Source of the DNA: CAYRFF01 sp964436125
GTDB lineage: Bacteria; Bacteroidota; Bacteroidia; Chitinophagales; Saprospiraceae
Length of the DNA: 64,000 bases
Reading direction: 5' to 3'
Assembly: GCA_964436125.1 (NCBI GenBank)
Contig: CAYTBT010000014.1
Span: forward strand, 1-64,000
The position numbers and the translations under genes are program-made. Below the pieces are notes generated by a model, which was not told where the DNA came from, made no database searches, and was given only the letters and a program-made list of their open reading frames with translations. Positions 52,101-60,691 of this stretch are shown in pieces; positions within the stretch are counted from its first letter, which is position 1; each line of letters begins with the position of its first letter.

Positions 52101-54327
52101 AGAAAACAGCTGTGGAAGTGATACTTTTACTATGCAGGTCAATGTTCTCGGTGCGCCCAATGCCGACTTCACATCTGATGTCACCGAAGGTTGTAAAGCC
52201 CTTACGGTTCATTTTACAAGCAATAGCCCTACTGCAACATCGTACTTATGGACATTTGAAGGGGGGACGCCGGCAAGCTCGACCCTCGCCAATCCCGTTG
52301 TAACTTACCAGAATGCAGGAGTATATGATGTTAGGCTTGAGGTGGGAAACAGCTCCGGCTCTGATATTATTGTCAAGGATGATTATATCACAGCCAATGA
52401 CCTGCCACTTGCTCAATTTACCGCTTCCACAAATGGGCTTATCGTCACATTCAACAATACAAGCACAGGAGCAGACTCCTACCACTGGGCATTCGGCGAT
52501 GGCGAGACAAGTACACAGAAAAACCCGGTACATACCTATGCAAGTTCCGGACAATACACTGTAACACTCACAGCTACCAATGAATGTGGAGATGCTACCC
52601 GTACATTAACCATCGGCGTAGGCAACTTCCCCAATGCCCAGTTCGAGGCTTCAGATACAGAGGGTTGTGTGCCTTTCCAGGTGAGCTTTGAGAATTTATA
52701 CAGTGGCGATGTCGATTCTTATGCATGGACATTTGAAGGGGGAACGCCGGCAACAAGTACCGACCCCAATCCTACCGTTACCTATGACCATACAGGAGTA
52801 TTTGACGTTCAACTCATCGTCACCAATGGCATCGGAAATGATACCTTGTTAAAAGAAGATTATATACATGCGGGAACAAGTCCGGAAAGTGACTTTGCCT
52901 ATAATAGCAATGGATTGAATGTTAATTTCACGGAGGAAGTAGATGGAAATTATACAAATTTGCAGTGGGAATTTGGAGATGGAAATACTTCTACACAAGA
53001 AAATCCTACGCATAATTATGCCGATTATGGCACTTATACCGTATTGCTTATTGCTGAAAATGCTTGCGGCGAAGATACCACGGCAAAAACAGTACAATTG
53101 ATTGAGCCTGCAGAAGCGGCATTTGACCTAAGTCAGCGCACTGGATGCGTGCCATTCACAGTTCATTTTCAGAATAATTCCACCGGAAGCAACTTGACTT
53201 ATAGCTGGATATTTGAAGGAGGCGCACCATTTAACTCCACGGAAAAATCACCGACTGTCAGCTATGCTGCGGCCGGCCTATACGATGTGACTTTAATTGT
53301 GAGCAATTCCGTCTCGTCTGATACAATGTTCAAGGAAGATTACATAGAAGTACTGCCTGATCCGATTGCAGATTTTAATTTTGTGCTGCACGGCGATACG
53401 GTTGTATTCAATAATCTCTCGCAAAATGCGCTCTCTTACCTCTGGGAATTTGGTGATGGCGAGACGAGCACGGAAGAAAATCCTACACACATTTACGATG
53501 AGCTTAATGGGAATACGGTAACATTGATAGCCTACAATCAATGTGACACAGTTTCCAAAACGGTAGTACTCGACAATTCTATACCACCGGAAGCTGCGAT
53601 TTCTGCAGAGGCGCAGAAGATATGCGTCGGAACAAGCGTCACATATCACGATGTCTCTCAAGGTCTAGTAAGCTCAAGGACATGGACATTTGAAGGGGGA
53701 ACGCCTGCAACATCAAATGAACAGAATCCTACGGTCGTTTATAATTCAACAGGGAAATATAATGTGAGCTTGATCGTAGAAAATTCCGCGGGTTCAGACA
53801 CCATTGAAATGGTTGATTTTATTTACGTGATCGACGTTCCCGTAGCGCAATTTGACTATGAGATTTACGGGGACAGCGTACAATTTGTTCAGGAGTCTAT
53901 ATTTGCAGACGAATATAGATGGGATTTTGGAAATGGAATAGTTCAGAATGGCATTGAGCCGGCTATTATTTATGAAAACAGTGGCCGATATACAGTTGAA
54001 CTCATCGCTTCCAATATCTGTGGCTCGGATACGATAAATAAGGTCATCGATATCATTACAGCAACGAAAGCCATACCGCAATCAGCTTTCCAAGTTTATC
54101 CCAATCCATTTAATGACAGGCTCACCATCCGCTTTTCTGATAAAATGAATGGAAAGGTCCAGCTTTCTATCATGGATATGCAAGGTCATACTGTCAAGCA
54201 GGTAGAGTTTATTCTCGACAGCAGTCGTTCCAGGGATTTGTATACCACTGATATCGCACCGGGAATGTATTTCCTTAAGCTGAAAAATAATGGTAAAATA
54301 GGATATCGCAAGCTTATAAGGCAGTAA
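49198..54327 (+). CDS. secreted M12-type metalloprotease with 13 PKD domains, T9SS
   Basis: 1709 residues. Signal peptide (NKNILFYLLTFFIISGANA), propeptide, then a metzincin zinc site HELGHNWGCGHD (His340, Glu341, His344, His350) with Met-turn YIMAP (Met359). After the catalytic domain come one PKD domain (about 398-480), a MAM/jelly-roll-like domain (about 483-665), six PKD pairs and a C-terminal T9SS sorting domain (VYPNPFNDRL, GMYFLKLKNNGK). Domains alternate between two types: WTFEGGTP-containing and WDFGDGxTST-containing. It is probably exported by T9SS and acts on extracellular protein; PKD domains likely bind polymer. Very long upstream region. Confidence 0.92.
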   Translation: MNKNILFYLLTFFIISGANAQSISSHILDNAMQYNPAEVSKHLDSYEVFQVDMSSISALQSRHNNQIESIDFHLKAAGFNTTLHLFNSGIVSSDYSRRTSSGTAIDSPIPSPMEGYTTEGQLVKLTINTHFLHGYIQTAETSYYIDNLSKYDPSAPDDLYVIYDIKGAEQVKNATCGTDAPQQASGTTQSQGPAYKIASTCWEIEYALAADYSMYLDYGSVSGVENHIMAIVNDMQTNYDNEFNDELSYSIVETYFIDCSGCDPWTTSTDAGTLLSDFRSWGNSGGFNSSYDVASLWTNRNFDGSTVGIAYLNALCSYSRYNCLSDFTSNMEYLREMNSHELGHNWGCGHDAQGSPYIMAPVVSSTDQWSSNSISIINSKIASSQGNGCLEACPSSNPPQAAFSADYTQVCKGSFVQFFEEAYGGQVTSYSWSFPGGTPSSSTEANPIVKYATPGSYDVSLQVTGPNGSTTENKVAYVQVGSGGVDVFEAFTFETGYDGWTTQDDGNNGSFTRTSVNGALGDQALFIDNYNAPSGTYDALISPTLNFAGRTQAFMQLDYAVAGNMSSNDSLIVYVSKDNGATYSRVFAITEDGTGNYVTAHTSGNFIPADSTDWCINHAGRGHNCLVIDLSLVAGYDDIKVKVQQYHESGNNLYIDKIAFRSDCYQLRAPEGAFTADITSGCAPLTVHFTDLSSQDPTSWQWTFPGGTPSSSTEENPTVVYENGGTYDVYLSVSNGAGSDNVEKIDFIVVNDVPITSFTYSRTGLVVSFVNTSSNAQAYHWDFGDGATSTDPNPVHTYAAPGQYTVTLTASNICGDNTYTETIEIVLEPVAGFSAQNTTICEGDPIQFNDESQYAENYKWIFEGGTPAISTESDPLVTYAQAGVYDVTQIVMNSEGIDTLIKDDYVVVLALPVADFTASANGLVVDFTDNSQYADSYLWDFGDGNTSTEQNPTHVYATGGTYAVQLIVENSCGSDTFTMQVNVLGAPNADFTSDVTEGCKALTVHFTSNSPTATSYLWTFEGGTPASSTLANPVVTYQNAGVYDVRLEVGNSSGSDIIVKDDYITANDLPLAQFTASTNGLIVTFNNTSTGADSYHWAFGDGETSTQKNPVHTYASSGQYTVTLTATNECGDATRTLTIGVGNFPNAQFEASDTEGCVPFQVSFENLYSGDVDSYAWTFEGGTPATSTDPNPTVTYDHTGVFDVQLIVTNGIGNDTLLKEDYIHAGTSPESDFAYNSNGLNVNFTEEVDGNYTNLQWEFGDGNTSTQENPTHNYADYGTYTVLLIAENACGEDTTAKTVQLIEPAEAAFDLSQRTGCVPFTVHFQNNSTGSNLTYSWIFEGGAPFNSTEKSPTVSYAAAGLYDVTLIVSNSVSSDTMFKEDYIEVLPDPIADFNFVLHGDTVVFNNLSQNALSYLWEFGDGETSTEENPTHIYDELNGNTVTLIAYNQCDTVSKTVVLDNSIPPEAAISAEAQKICVGTSVTYHDVSQGLVSSRTWTFEGGTPATSNEQNPTVVYNSTGKYNVSLIVENSAGSDTIEMVDFIYVIDVPVAQFDYEIYGDSVQFVQESIFADEYRWDFGNGIVQNGIEPAIIYENSGRYTVELIASNICGSDTINKVIDIITATKAIPQSAFQVYPNPFNDRLTIRFSDKMNGKVQLSIMDMQGHTVKQVEFILDSSRSRDLYTTDIAPGMYFLKLKNNGKIGYRKLIRQ

Positions 54328-54647
54328 TAATAGTGATAAATCTCGTATTGCGGCTTTTAAATCGGTGCCGGTGTAATCAATTCCGTTGCTACCGGGCTAA
54401 GGATATATGCCGCTCGCGGTAGAATCAAGCTTAAACACTTGTGGCAAAATTCTGCAAGGGTAGCAGGATTAGCGTATTTTCCATAGCAATAGCCATCCGA
54501 TAAGCAAAAATGTTGTTCCGAAGATGCTCAGAACAGGAAGAAAAGTCCTAGAATTTTGTCCTTCTTTTTTCAGCCCATTGAAAAATGTCCTTATTTTACA
54601 GGGAAGTTAAACAAGACAGAAAAATCTGCTCCATAAATCAATCACAA
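54328..54647. other. intergenic, convergent genes
   Basis: 320 bp between the metalloprotease and rnhB. A small palindrome CTACCGGGC.. near 54390 does not form a convincing terminator; nothing else recognised. Confidence 0.35.
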
Positions 54648-55250
54648 TCAAAAAAGCTCCGGCTGTTCCAAGGACTTGACGTGAAAAGACTTCCGGTGCT
54701 CAGGTGTGTAACCGTATTTTTTAATCGCCTCAATATGTTGACGCGTAGGATATCCTTTATTCTTTTCCCAGCCGTATTGCGGATATTTTTCAGACAACTC
54801 GATCATGTATAAATCTCTTTCAGTCTTAGCCAGGATAGATGCCGCGGCAATGGAGAAATATTTTCCGTCGCCTTTCACGATACAAGTGTGCTCTAGGTCG
54901 GGATAAGGCGTAAACATGTGTCCATCAATGAGTAAATGTTCCGGCGGCAATGTCAATGCATCAATCGCCTTGTGCATTGCTTTAAAGGAAGCTTTCAGAA
55001 TATTAATAGCATCAATCTCGGCCGGGCTACAAGAACGGATTGCACAATCAAGGGCATTGTCCAGGATGAATTCTCTCATACTCATCCTCTGTTTATGCGT
55101 GAGCTTCTTAGAGTCAGTGAGAAGTTCATGATGAAGTTCTGCAGGCCATATTGCAGCTGCAGCATAAACCGCACCGGCCAGGCAACCGCGTCCCGCTTCA
55201 TCACACCCAGCTTCTGTTCTGCCTTTCTCTAAATACGATAAAAGTGCCAT
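54648..55250 (-). CDS. rnhB: ribonuclease HII
   Basis: 200 residues. N-terminal GCDEAGRGCLAGAVYAAA carries the first two catalytic acids (DEAGRG); KKLTHKQRM, LLIDGHMFTP and KGDGKYFSIAAASILAKTERD are the remaining signature segments. It removes RNA from RNA/DNA hybrids and misincorporated ribonucleotides. It is a single gene, convergent with the metalloprotease. Confidence 0.95.
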   Translation of the reverse strand: MALLSYLEKGRTEAGCDEAGRGCLAGAVYAAAAIWPAELHHELLTDSKKLTHKQRMSMREFILDNALDCAIRSCSPAEIDAINILKASFKAMHKAIDALTLPPEHLLIDGHMFTPYPDLEHTCIVKGDGKYFSIAAASILAKTERDLYMIELSEKYPQYGWEKNKGYPTRQHIEAIKKYGYTPEHRKSFHVKSLEQPELF

Positions 55251-55446
55251 ATTTTCTCTTTAATTCAACGCAAAGGAAAGGAATTTTTGCCTTTCTTCTG
55301 TTTTAACTCATCAACTTAAGCAATATAATGCAATTCTCCGACCATACATATTCTATTCTAATCAAGGAAAAGTGCTTTCCGGATGGAGTGCATCCAGAAT
55401 TTTTTGAGATAGTCGAGAAAAACTTTTTCTATTATTAAAAAAGTAT

Positions 55447-55454
55447 TAATTTTG
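55447..55454 (+). promoter_or_regulatory. -7 element of tRNA-Gln promoter
   Basis: TAATTTTG matches TAnnTTTG, 16 bp upstream of the tRNA. A T-rich stretch about 20 bp upstream (55422-55428) could serve as the -33 element. Confidence 0.5.
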
Positions 55455-55469
55455 CCATCACATTGAAAA

Positions 55470-55542
55470 TAGACCCATGGTGTAATGGTAGCACTCCGGT
55501 TTTTGGTGCCGTCAGTCTAGGTTCGAATCCTAGTGGGTCTAC
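55470..55542 (+). tRNA. tRNA-Gln (TTG)
   Basis: 73 nt. Acceptor arms TAGACCC and GGGTCTA, D arm TGGTGTAATGGTAGCA, anticodon loop TTTTGGT (anticodon TTG) and T arm GGTTCGAATCC. CCA not encoded. Confidence 0.94.
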
Positions 55543-55622
55543 TTCTCAATAAAAAGATTTTTCTGAAAGAAGTATTGAAAGCTATGTAGCTGAGCAGATA
55601 TTTTCTGTTGATACATAGGATA

Positions 55623-55650
55623 GGTTATGCTGATTGCATAGCCTTTTTTT
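55623..55650 (+). terminator. terminator after tRNA-Gln
   Basis: Arms GGTTATGC and GCATAGCC with a short loop, followed by TTTTTTT. Confidence 0.78.
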
Positions 55651-55763
55651 GTGCTGATAAGCATTCATATAATCGATATCCCGACGCATTATTGCCGAGA
55701 AATTTCAACAAGTACTGAACCTAGAGAAAATTAATACAGAACACAATCTTCAACGCTGATATT

Positions 55764-56075
55764 ATGATAATTTATAACGTTACATTGAAAGTTGATCTCG
55801 ACATCCTCGAGGATTGGAAACGATGGTTACTGGACGAGCATATTCCTGCAATGATGGCAACCGGTTTATTTCAGAAATACAGTGTCGCGCTGCTCCTCGA
55901 GCAAGACGATACCCAAGGCCGGACATTTGTCGTAAAATACTTTTGCGAAAGCATAGAAAAGTACAATACGTATATCCGTAAGCATGCTCAAATAATGCGT
56001 AATGAAGGTTTCGAACGCTACGGAGATAAGGTGGTCAGCTTCCGCACGCTAATGGAAGAAATTGCAGCGGGCTAA
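55764..56075 (+). CDS. DUF4286 family protein
   Basis: 103 residues, dimeric ferredoxin-like (ABM-type) fold: MIIYNVTLKVDLDILEDWKRWL, EHIPAMMATGLFQKYSVALLL, TFVVKYFCESIEKYNTYIRKHA, QIMRNEGFERYGDKVVSFRTLM. DUF4286 is a Bacteroidota family of unknown role. It is followed after about 90 bp by the aminotransferase gene on the same strand. Confidence 0.85.
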   Translation: MIIYNVTLKVDLDILEDWKRWLLDEHIPAMMATGLFQKYSVALLLEQDDTQGRTFVVKYFCESIEKYNTYIRKHAQIMRNEGFERYGDKVVSFRTLMEEIAAG

Positions 56076-56148
56076 GTTTTCTTCATTCCATTGAACCATC
56101 GCTCATCGGGCACATTTAATTAACAGTGTGCTTTTACACTTTATACTA

Positions 56149-56163
56149 CCCAAATCATGCAAT
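56149..56163. repeat. solo MITE-end sequence
   Basis: CCCAAATCATGCAAT is identical to the first 15 bases of the MITE terminal repeat at 4717/4889, without a partner. It sits 3 bp before the aminotransferase ATG, so it now forms part of that gene's leader. Confidence 0.65.
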
Positions 56164-56166
56164 GAT

Positions 56167-57228
56167 ATGAGCAAGATATATCTCAACACCGCAGCGACAG
56201 GTATCGTCGATCAGAATAACATCCAAGATTCCATAGATTATTTACAGAAAATCACCGTGGATCCGATGGGAAGGTTTATGGAATTCTTCAATGAGGAGCG
56301 CAACATTCTACGCGAGCGCGCCGGTGCATTATTGGGTACCGATCCCGATAATATCGCGTTTACGGCCAATTTTTCAGCCTCACAGAATGAAATAGCTGCT
56401 TCTCTGGAAGGGAAAAAGAAAAATGTCTTGCTCTATCGGGACGATTATCCTTCTTTGAGAATGCCATTTGAGCGGAGGGATTTCCATATCACCTATATTG
56501 ATTCAACAGATGGATTCACTATCGATCTCAACGAACTAGAAGATATTATTAAAAAGGAAAACATCGAGATACTGCCGATATCACATGTTCAATTCCTTTC
56601 CGGCTATGCTATTGATATTCCGCGGCTCAGCGAGATATGCGCTCGCAACAATGTGCATTGCATTCTCGATATCACACAGAGTTGTGGTGCGCTGCCCATC
56701 AGTTTTTCATGGCCGGGAATCGACGTCATGATTTCGAGCTCTTATAAATGGTTGCGCGCGGGTCACGGAGCTGCACTTATGGCTGTTTCCCCGGAATTTA
56801 TTGAGCAATTTCCCCCTGTGGGCCCCGGCTTCGGGAGTATGACGATGTCTGAAGATGGCTGGTATTATCAAGCTTCCGCAAAAGGATATGAACCCGGTCA
56901 TCCCAATGTCGCTATTCTCCTCCTCTTGTCCAATGCGCTTAATTCAGCAATGCAATACGGCCTTGAATCGATCAAATCTGAAAACGATACGCTCATTAAT
57001 TATCTGATAAATGGTATCCACGCTTCACAATACGATCTCCTAGGGACGCAAGACCTTACCGACAGATTGCATATCCTCTGTGTTGAAATGCCACAAGAGG
57101 TTCATGAACAACTTACGCAAATGGGTTTTTCGACGACCTGGAGAAAAGGATTTATGCGTATAAGCCCTCATTATTACAACACATTGGAAGAAATCGAGAA
57201 ATTTAACAAGGCTCTGGAGACCGTTTAA
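56167..57228 (+). CDS. class V aminotransferase family (PLP) enzyme
   Basis: 353 residues from ATG 56167 (MSKIYLNTAATGIVDQNN); an upstream in-frame ATG (56128) would be inside the MITE-like leader. NLS-type fold of cysteine desulfurases: FSASQNEIAASLEG, HCILDITQSCGALPI (Asp and Gln of the PLP ring), and the PLP lysine in ISSSYKWLRAGHGAALM. The region after the lysine (SEDGWYYQASAKGYEPGHPNVA) resembles isopenicillin-N-epimerase-like members. The reaction is not decidable from sequence. Confidence 0.82.
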   Translation: MSKIYLNTAATGIVDQNNIQDSIDYLQKITVDPMGRFMEFFNEERNILRERAGALLGTDPDNIAFTANFSASQNEIAASLEGKKKNVLLYRDDYPSLRMPFERRDFHITYIDSTDGFTIDLNELEDIIKKENIEILPISHVQFLSGYAIDIPRLSEICARNNVHCILDITQSCGALPISFSWPGIDVMISSSYKWLRAGHGAALMAVSPEFIEQFPPVGPGFGSMTMSEDGWYYQASAKGYEPGHPNVAILLLLSNALNSAMQYGLESIKSENDTLINYLINGIHASQYDLLGTQDLTDRLHILCVEMPQEVHEQLTQMGFSTTWRKGFMRISPHYYNTLEEIEKFNKALETV

Positions 57229-57390
57229 ACGGGATTGAGCCAAATACCTACACGCTAGTACATTAAAGAGCTCCTTTATCGGCCAGGGAACACTCTGAAC
57301 CAGATTAATTTATAATTATACAATCGGAAGTACGCATTCTTAGAGAGTATAGTACAAGTCTGAAAAGTATATGAATATGTCGGTTTATAG

Positions 57391-58326
57391 TTACTTCACA
57401 TAGACTATATTATCAGACTCAAGACCGCTGTCTTTCAGGTGTTTTTCTATATCATTCAGTTGAGATATCGATCCGTCCTTCCTGATGCGATGAGCTTGAA
57501 AACCAGAATTTCTCAACTGCTCATCCGCTTCTCTATGTGCTTGATTCTTGCGACCGGGTTCTAGGTATTCCATAATGATAAAAGGAGATTCATCCGGATC
57601 AAGGGACAAGATCTCTTTACTGCCTTTAATTGCAGCAGCTTCACCGCCTTCTATATCCATTTTAATCAAATGCGGTATTTTCCCATTTATCCCGGCAAGT
57701 TCATCCAGAGAAATACCATCAAGTCTTCTTTTTGTTACGTGAATATCAGAAAACCAGTCTGCATTTTGAAATTGTGAAAGATCTGTAGAACTGTATTCTG
57801 AATAGAGATTGGGGAGCTCATAAAATAGGACTTGGCCACTTGATTCAGAAGCGACCTTATTTATTGTACTTATCTGCGGATATGCTGCACTGTTCTCTGA
57901 GAGTATTTTAAAGGCTTCATGAGATGCTTCAAGTGCATATACTTCTCCACTTTTACCGACTAGTTGTGCTGCTAGAAGTGAAAAATATCCGTAATGTGCA
58001 CCGATATCCCATACAATATCCATTGGTTTTAAGTGTGTAATAAAGAATCGGGCGAGTTTAATCTCTGATGGGTGTGACTTCCCTCCGGTAAGATAAATAT
58101 CAGTCGCAGCAGGCAAGAGTAGGGTGAATTCTGCACCTGTAAATAGTCTGGTGTGTTTCTTTACTGTTTGTTTGCTTAAAGGGTATATAAAATCCTTTAA
58201 GCCAATAGCATAAATATATTTCCCCGGCTGATGAACAAACCTTCCCCATCGACTGGCAACTGCGAGTTTTTCCACCTCGCCAAGTTGTTGTACGAGGGAG
58301 GCATTTTCTTGAGCGATATTTTTCAT
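57391..58326 (-). CDS. FkbM family methyltransferase
   Basis: 311 residues. The SAM site is VWDIGAHYGYFSLLAAQLVGKSGEVYALEAS; the FkbM signature region follows with IPHLIKMDIEGGEAAAIKGS. Such enzymes methylate hydroxyls of sugars or lipids. No glycosyltransferase neighbours, so the substrate is open. It stands alone on the minus strand. Confidence 0.88.
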   Translation of the reverse strand: MKNIAQENASLVQQLGEVEKLAVASRWGRFVHQPGKYIYAIGLKDFIYPLSKQTVKKHTRLFTGAEFTLLLPAATDIYLTGGKSHPSEIKLARFFITHLKPMDIVWDIGAHYGYFSLLAAQLVGKSGEVYALEASHEAFKILSENSAAYPQISTINKVASESSGQVLFYELPNLYSEYSSTDLSQFQNADWFSDIHVTKRRLDGISLDELAGINGKIPHLIKMDIEGGEAAAIKGSKEILSLDPDESPFIIMEYLEPGRKNQAHREADEQLRNSGFQAHRIRKDGSISQLNDIEKHLKDSGLESDNIVYVK

Positions 58327-58445
58327 TGTAACATTGTTTAAAGATTGACCATAGTTAAAAAAGACATAATCACTGAACCTGGCTTTATCGGTTAATTAAC
58401 GTTTTGGACAGCCGTGTTAATAATCATTTTCTGCAATACTGCAAT

Positions 58446-59000
58446 CTATGTTTTCAAAAAAGGCTTCAGGATAGCACCAGCTTTCTCCATTCTTCTCTGT
58501 TTACTGCCTTTTATCACCGTATAATTCAAGTTCAGCTGTTCTAGCAGAATCCGATACTTTTCATAAAGATCCCAGCGGTCATCCGGATTTTCTCTAAGTG
58601 GATCATAAACCCATGGGATATCCGGCATACAGAGGAAGTAATGTATCTCATTATACATAGCAGGCAGATGGCTTATCCATTGCTCACATCGTCCGTACCG
58701 TACTTCCATCCAGACGCGCATCACAAGGAGCCATGTATCAACAAGAACAAGTGGTGAAGCGCTGAATTGATAATTGAGGGTCTGAATTGCTTCAATTCTC
58801 GACAGATCGATTAAGTCATCGTAATTATACTCGCGATTAAGCGCCGGCAAGAACCATCTGGCAGCTTCCTCAAGCCAGGGCAAGTTATATTCCTCGGCCA
58901 GGGATTCTGTAAGCCAGGACTTCCCGGAACACTCCGGGCCGGTAATGATGAAGAACTGAGATTTGCGCAAGCGAATATATTTATGTGAAAATCTTGTCAA
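58446..59000 (-). CDS. P-loop kinase-like protein (NadR-like)
   Basis: 184 residues. Walker A in FFIITGPECSGKSWLTESLA, then WLEEAARWFLPALNREYNYDDL, LVLVDTWLLVMRVWMEVRYG (Walker B region) and ENPDDRWDLYEKYRILLE, the pattern of the nicotinamide riboside kinase domain of NadR and related AAA_28 proteins. It could phosphorylate a nucleoside-like substrate. Only the kinase domain is present; no NMN adenylyltransferase domain. Confidence 0.8.
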   Translation of the reverse strand: MTRFSHKYIRLRKSQFFIITGPECSGKSWLTESLAEEYNLPWLEEAARWFLPALNREYNYDDLIDLSRIEAIQTLNYQFSASPLVLVDTWLLVMRVWMEVRYGRCEQWISHLPAMYNEIHYFLCMPDIPWVYDPLRENPDDRWDLYEKYRILLEQLNLNYTVIKGSKQRRMEKAGAILKPFLKT

Positions 59001-59094
59001 ATATGATGTTAATTCATTGAATCAGAAAACATTTCTCCTAGAAAGTAAGCTTAAGATGCATAAAGAATTCAGAGAATTATCATATATTTAGGCA

Positions 59095-59688
59095 ATGCAT
59101 GACATAGAACCATATTATAGGTGGCGCGACCACTATATCGCTGCGCATGATAAGCGCTCACCGTTTTACGGACGCGAGTACGATCAATTTTATTTCACCA
59201 ATGCGGTTTACAATTACGTCATTCATCCTCAATGGGATGATTTCGGGTCTTCTACATTGTATAGCAAGGTCTTATATGCCGGCTATGAAAGGAGATTTGC
59301 CATTATTGAGCTCATCGGAGAATGGAATGACTGTATAGCCAATGATATCATGTTTCTCAAGAGCAATCTCATCGATTCCATGCTCGATGAAGGAATCAAT
59401 AAGTTTATTCTTATCTGTGAAAATGTCCTTAATTTTCACGGTTCTGATGATTGTTATTACGAGGAGTGGTTTCACGATATCAAGGAGGAAGGTGGCTGGA
59501 TAAGTCTCGTTAATCTTCTCGATCATGTAGAAAATGAGATGCGGGACGGACAACTCGACTACTTTCTTCACTTCGGAGATAGGCTCAATGCCTTTAACTG
59601 GCGCGCTTCAGAGCCTGTCCATGTTTTACAGCGTATTGAAAATCTCCTGTATAATGAACAGAAACGCATATCGATGAACTATGAATGA
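59095..59688 (+). CDS. hypothetical protein upstream of era
   Basis: 197 residues, cytoplasmic, rich in aromatic and acidic residues. Segments: YYRWRDHYIAAHDKRSPFYG, WDDFGSSTLYSKVLYAGYERRFAIIELIGEWND and KFILICENVLNFHGSDDCYYEEWFHDI. The last 8 bp overlap the start of era, so the two are translationally coupled. I recognise the pairing with era as conserved in relatives but know no function. Confidence 0.72.
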   Translation: MHDIEPYYRWRDHYIAAHDKRSPFYGREYDQFYFTNAVYNYVIHPQWDDFGSSTLYSKVLYAGYERRFAIIELIGEWNDCIANDIMFLKSNLIDSMLDEGINKFILICENVLNFHGSDDCYYEEWFHDIKEEGGWISLVNLLDHVENEMRDGQLDYFLHFGDRLNAFNWRASEPVHVLQRIENLLYNEQKRISMNYE

Positions 59689-60592
59689 GTCTTTCCCGCC
59701 TTCACATAAAGCCGGATTTGTGAATATCATCGGCAATCCCAATGTAGGGAAGTCCACATTCGTGAATAATTTTACGGAGCTCAAGCTCAATATCATCACC
59801 TCCAAGCCGCAGACAACCCGACATCGCATCCTCGCTATCCTCAATAAAGAGGATTATCAACTAGTTCTCTCCGACAGCCCGGGACTCATCGACGAGACCA
59901 TAAATCCGATGCAGGAAAAAATGAATAATGCCGCCTGGTCATCGATGGAAGATGCAGATATTTTAATCTTCTATGTCGATGTATGGCAAGATATTCAGCT
60001 TCCGCAAATGTATATCAAGCAATTCAAGAAGCTTGATGTTCCTATCTTTCTCGTGTTAAATAAAATTGACCAGAAAACTGCTAGCGAGGCCGAGGAGATT
60101 TTTCAAGCCTGGAAAGCACTTTATGCCTTTGATAAAGCATTTAAAGTGAGTGCCTTGCATAAAACCGGTGTCGATTCGGTATTTGAGGCAATTATCGACG
60201 CTCTGCCTATTCATCCACCGTATTACCCCAAGGATCAATTGACGGACAAGTCCGAGAGATTCGTCGTATCGGAAATTATCCGAGAAAAAATCCTTCTACT
60301 CTATCGGAAGGAAATTCCCTATGCTGCAGAAGTCGTTGTAAACTGGTATAAACAAGATGAAAGCCACGATCCACCTATTTTAAATATCGCAGCGGATATC
60401 TATGTCGAACGAAACACCCAGAAGGGAATCATGATAGGCAAAGGTGGAAAAATGATTAACAAACTCGGTCGTGCTGCACGGAAAGACATTGAGAAATTTG
60501 TCGGTCAACAAGTTTATCTTGAACTCCGTGTCAAGGTGCGCAAAGACTGGCGGAAGAATGAACGCGATTTAAGGGGATTCGGATATGAATGA
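59681..60592 (+). CDS. era: GTPase Era
   Basis: 303 residues. G1 GNPNVGKSTFVN, G2 in SKPQTTRHRI, G3 DSPGLI, G4 LNKIDQ, C-terminal KH domain GIMIGKGGKMINKLGRAARKDIE. It binds the 3' end of 16S rRNA during 30S assembly. One ATTTGCGNAAGCT copy (59997-60009) lies inside the gene. Confidence 0.96.
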   Translation: MNESFPPSHKAGFVNIIGNPNVGKSTFVNNFTELKLNIITSKPQTTRHRILAILNKEDYQLVLSDSPGLIDETINPMQEKMNNAAWSSMEDADILIFYVDVWQDIQLPQMYIKQFKKLDVPIFLVLNKIDQKTASEAEEIFQAWKALYAFDKAFKVSALHKTGVDSVFEAIIDALPIHPPYYPKDQLTDKSERFVVSEIIREKILLLYRKEIPYAAEVVVNWYKQDESHDPPILNIAADIYVERNTQKGIMIGKGGKMINKLGRAARKDIEKFVGQQVYLELRVKVRKDWRKNERDLRGFGYE

Positions 60593-60691
60593 GGTTGCTT
60601 AGTTTTCAGAACTTGCCCTGTTTCCTATCCGAATTCCACTATCCTATCACTTCATTATACGAGAATATAATCTTAAGCTTATACCCTGCAA

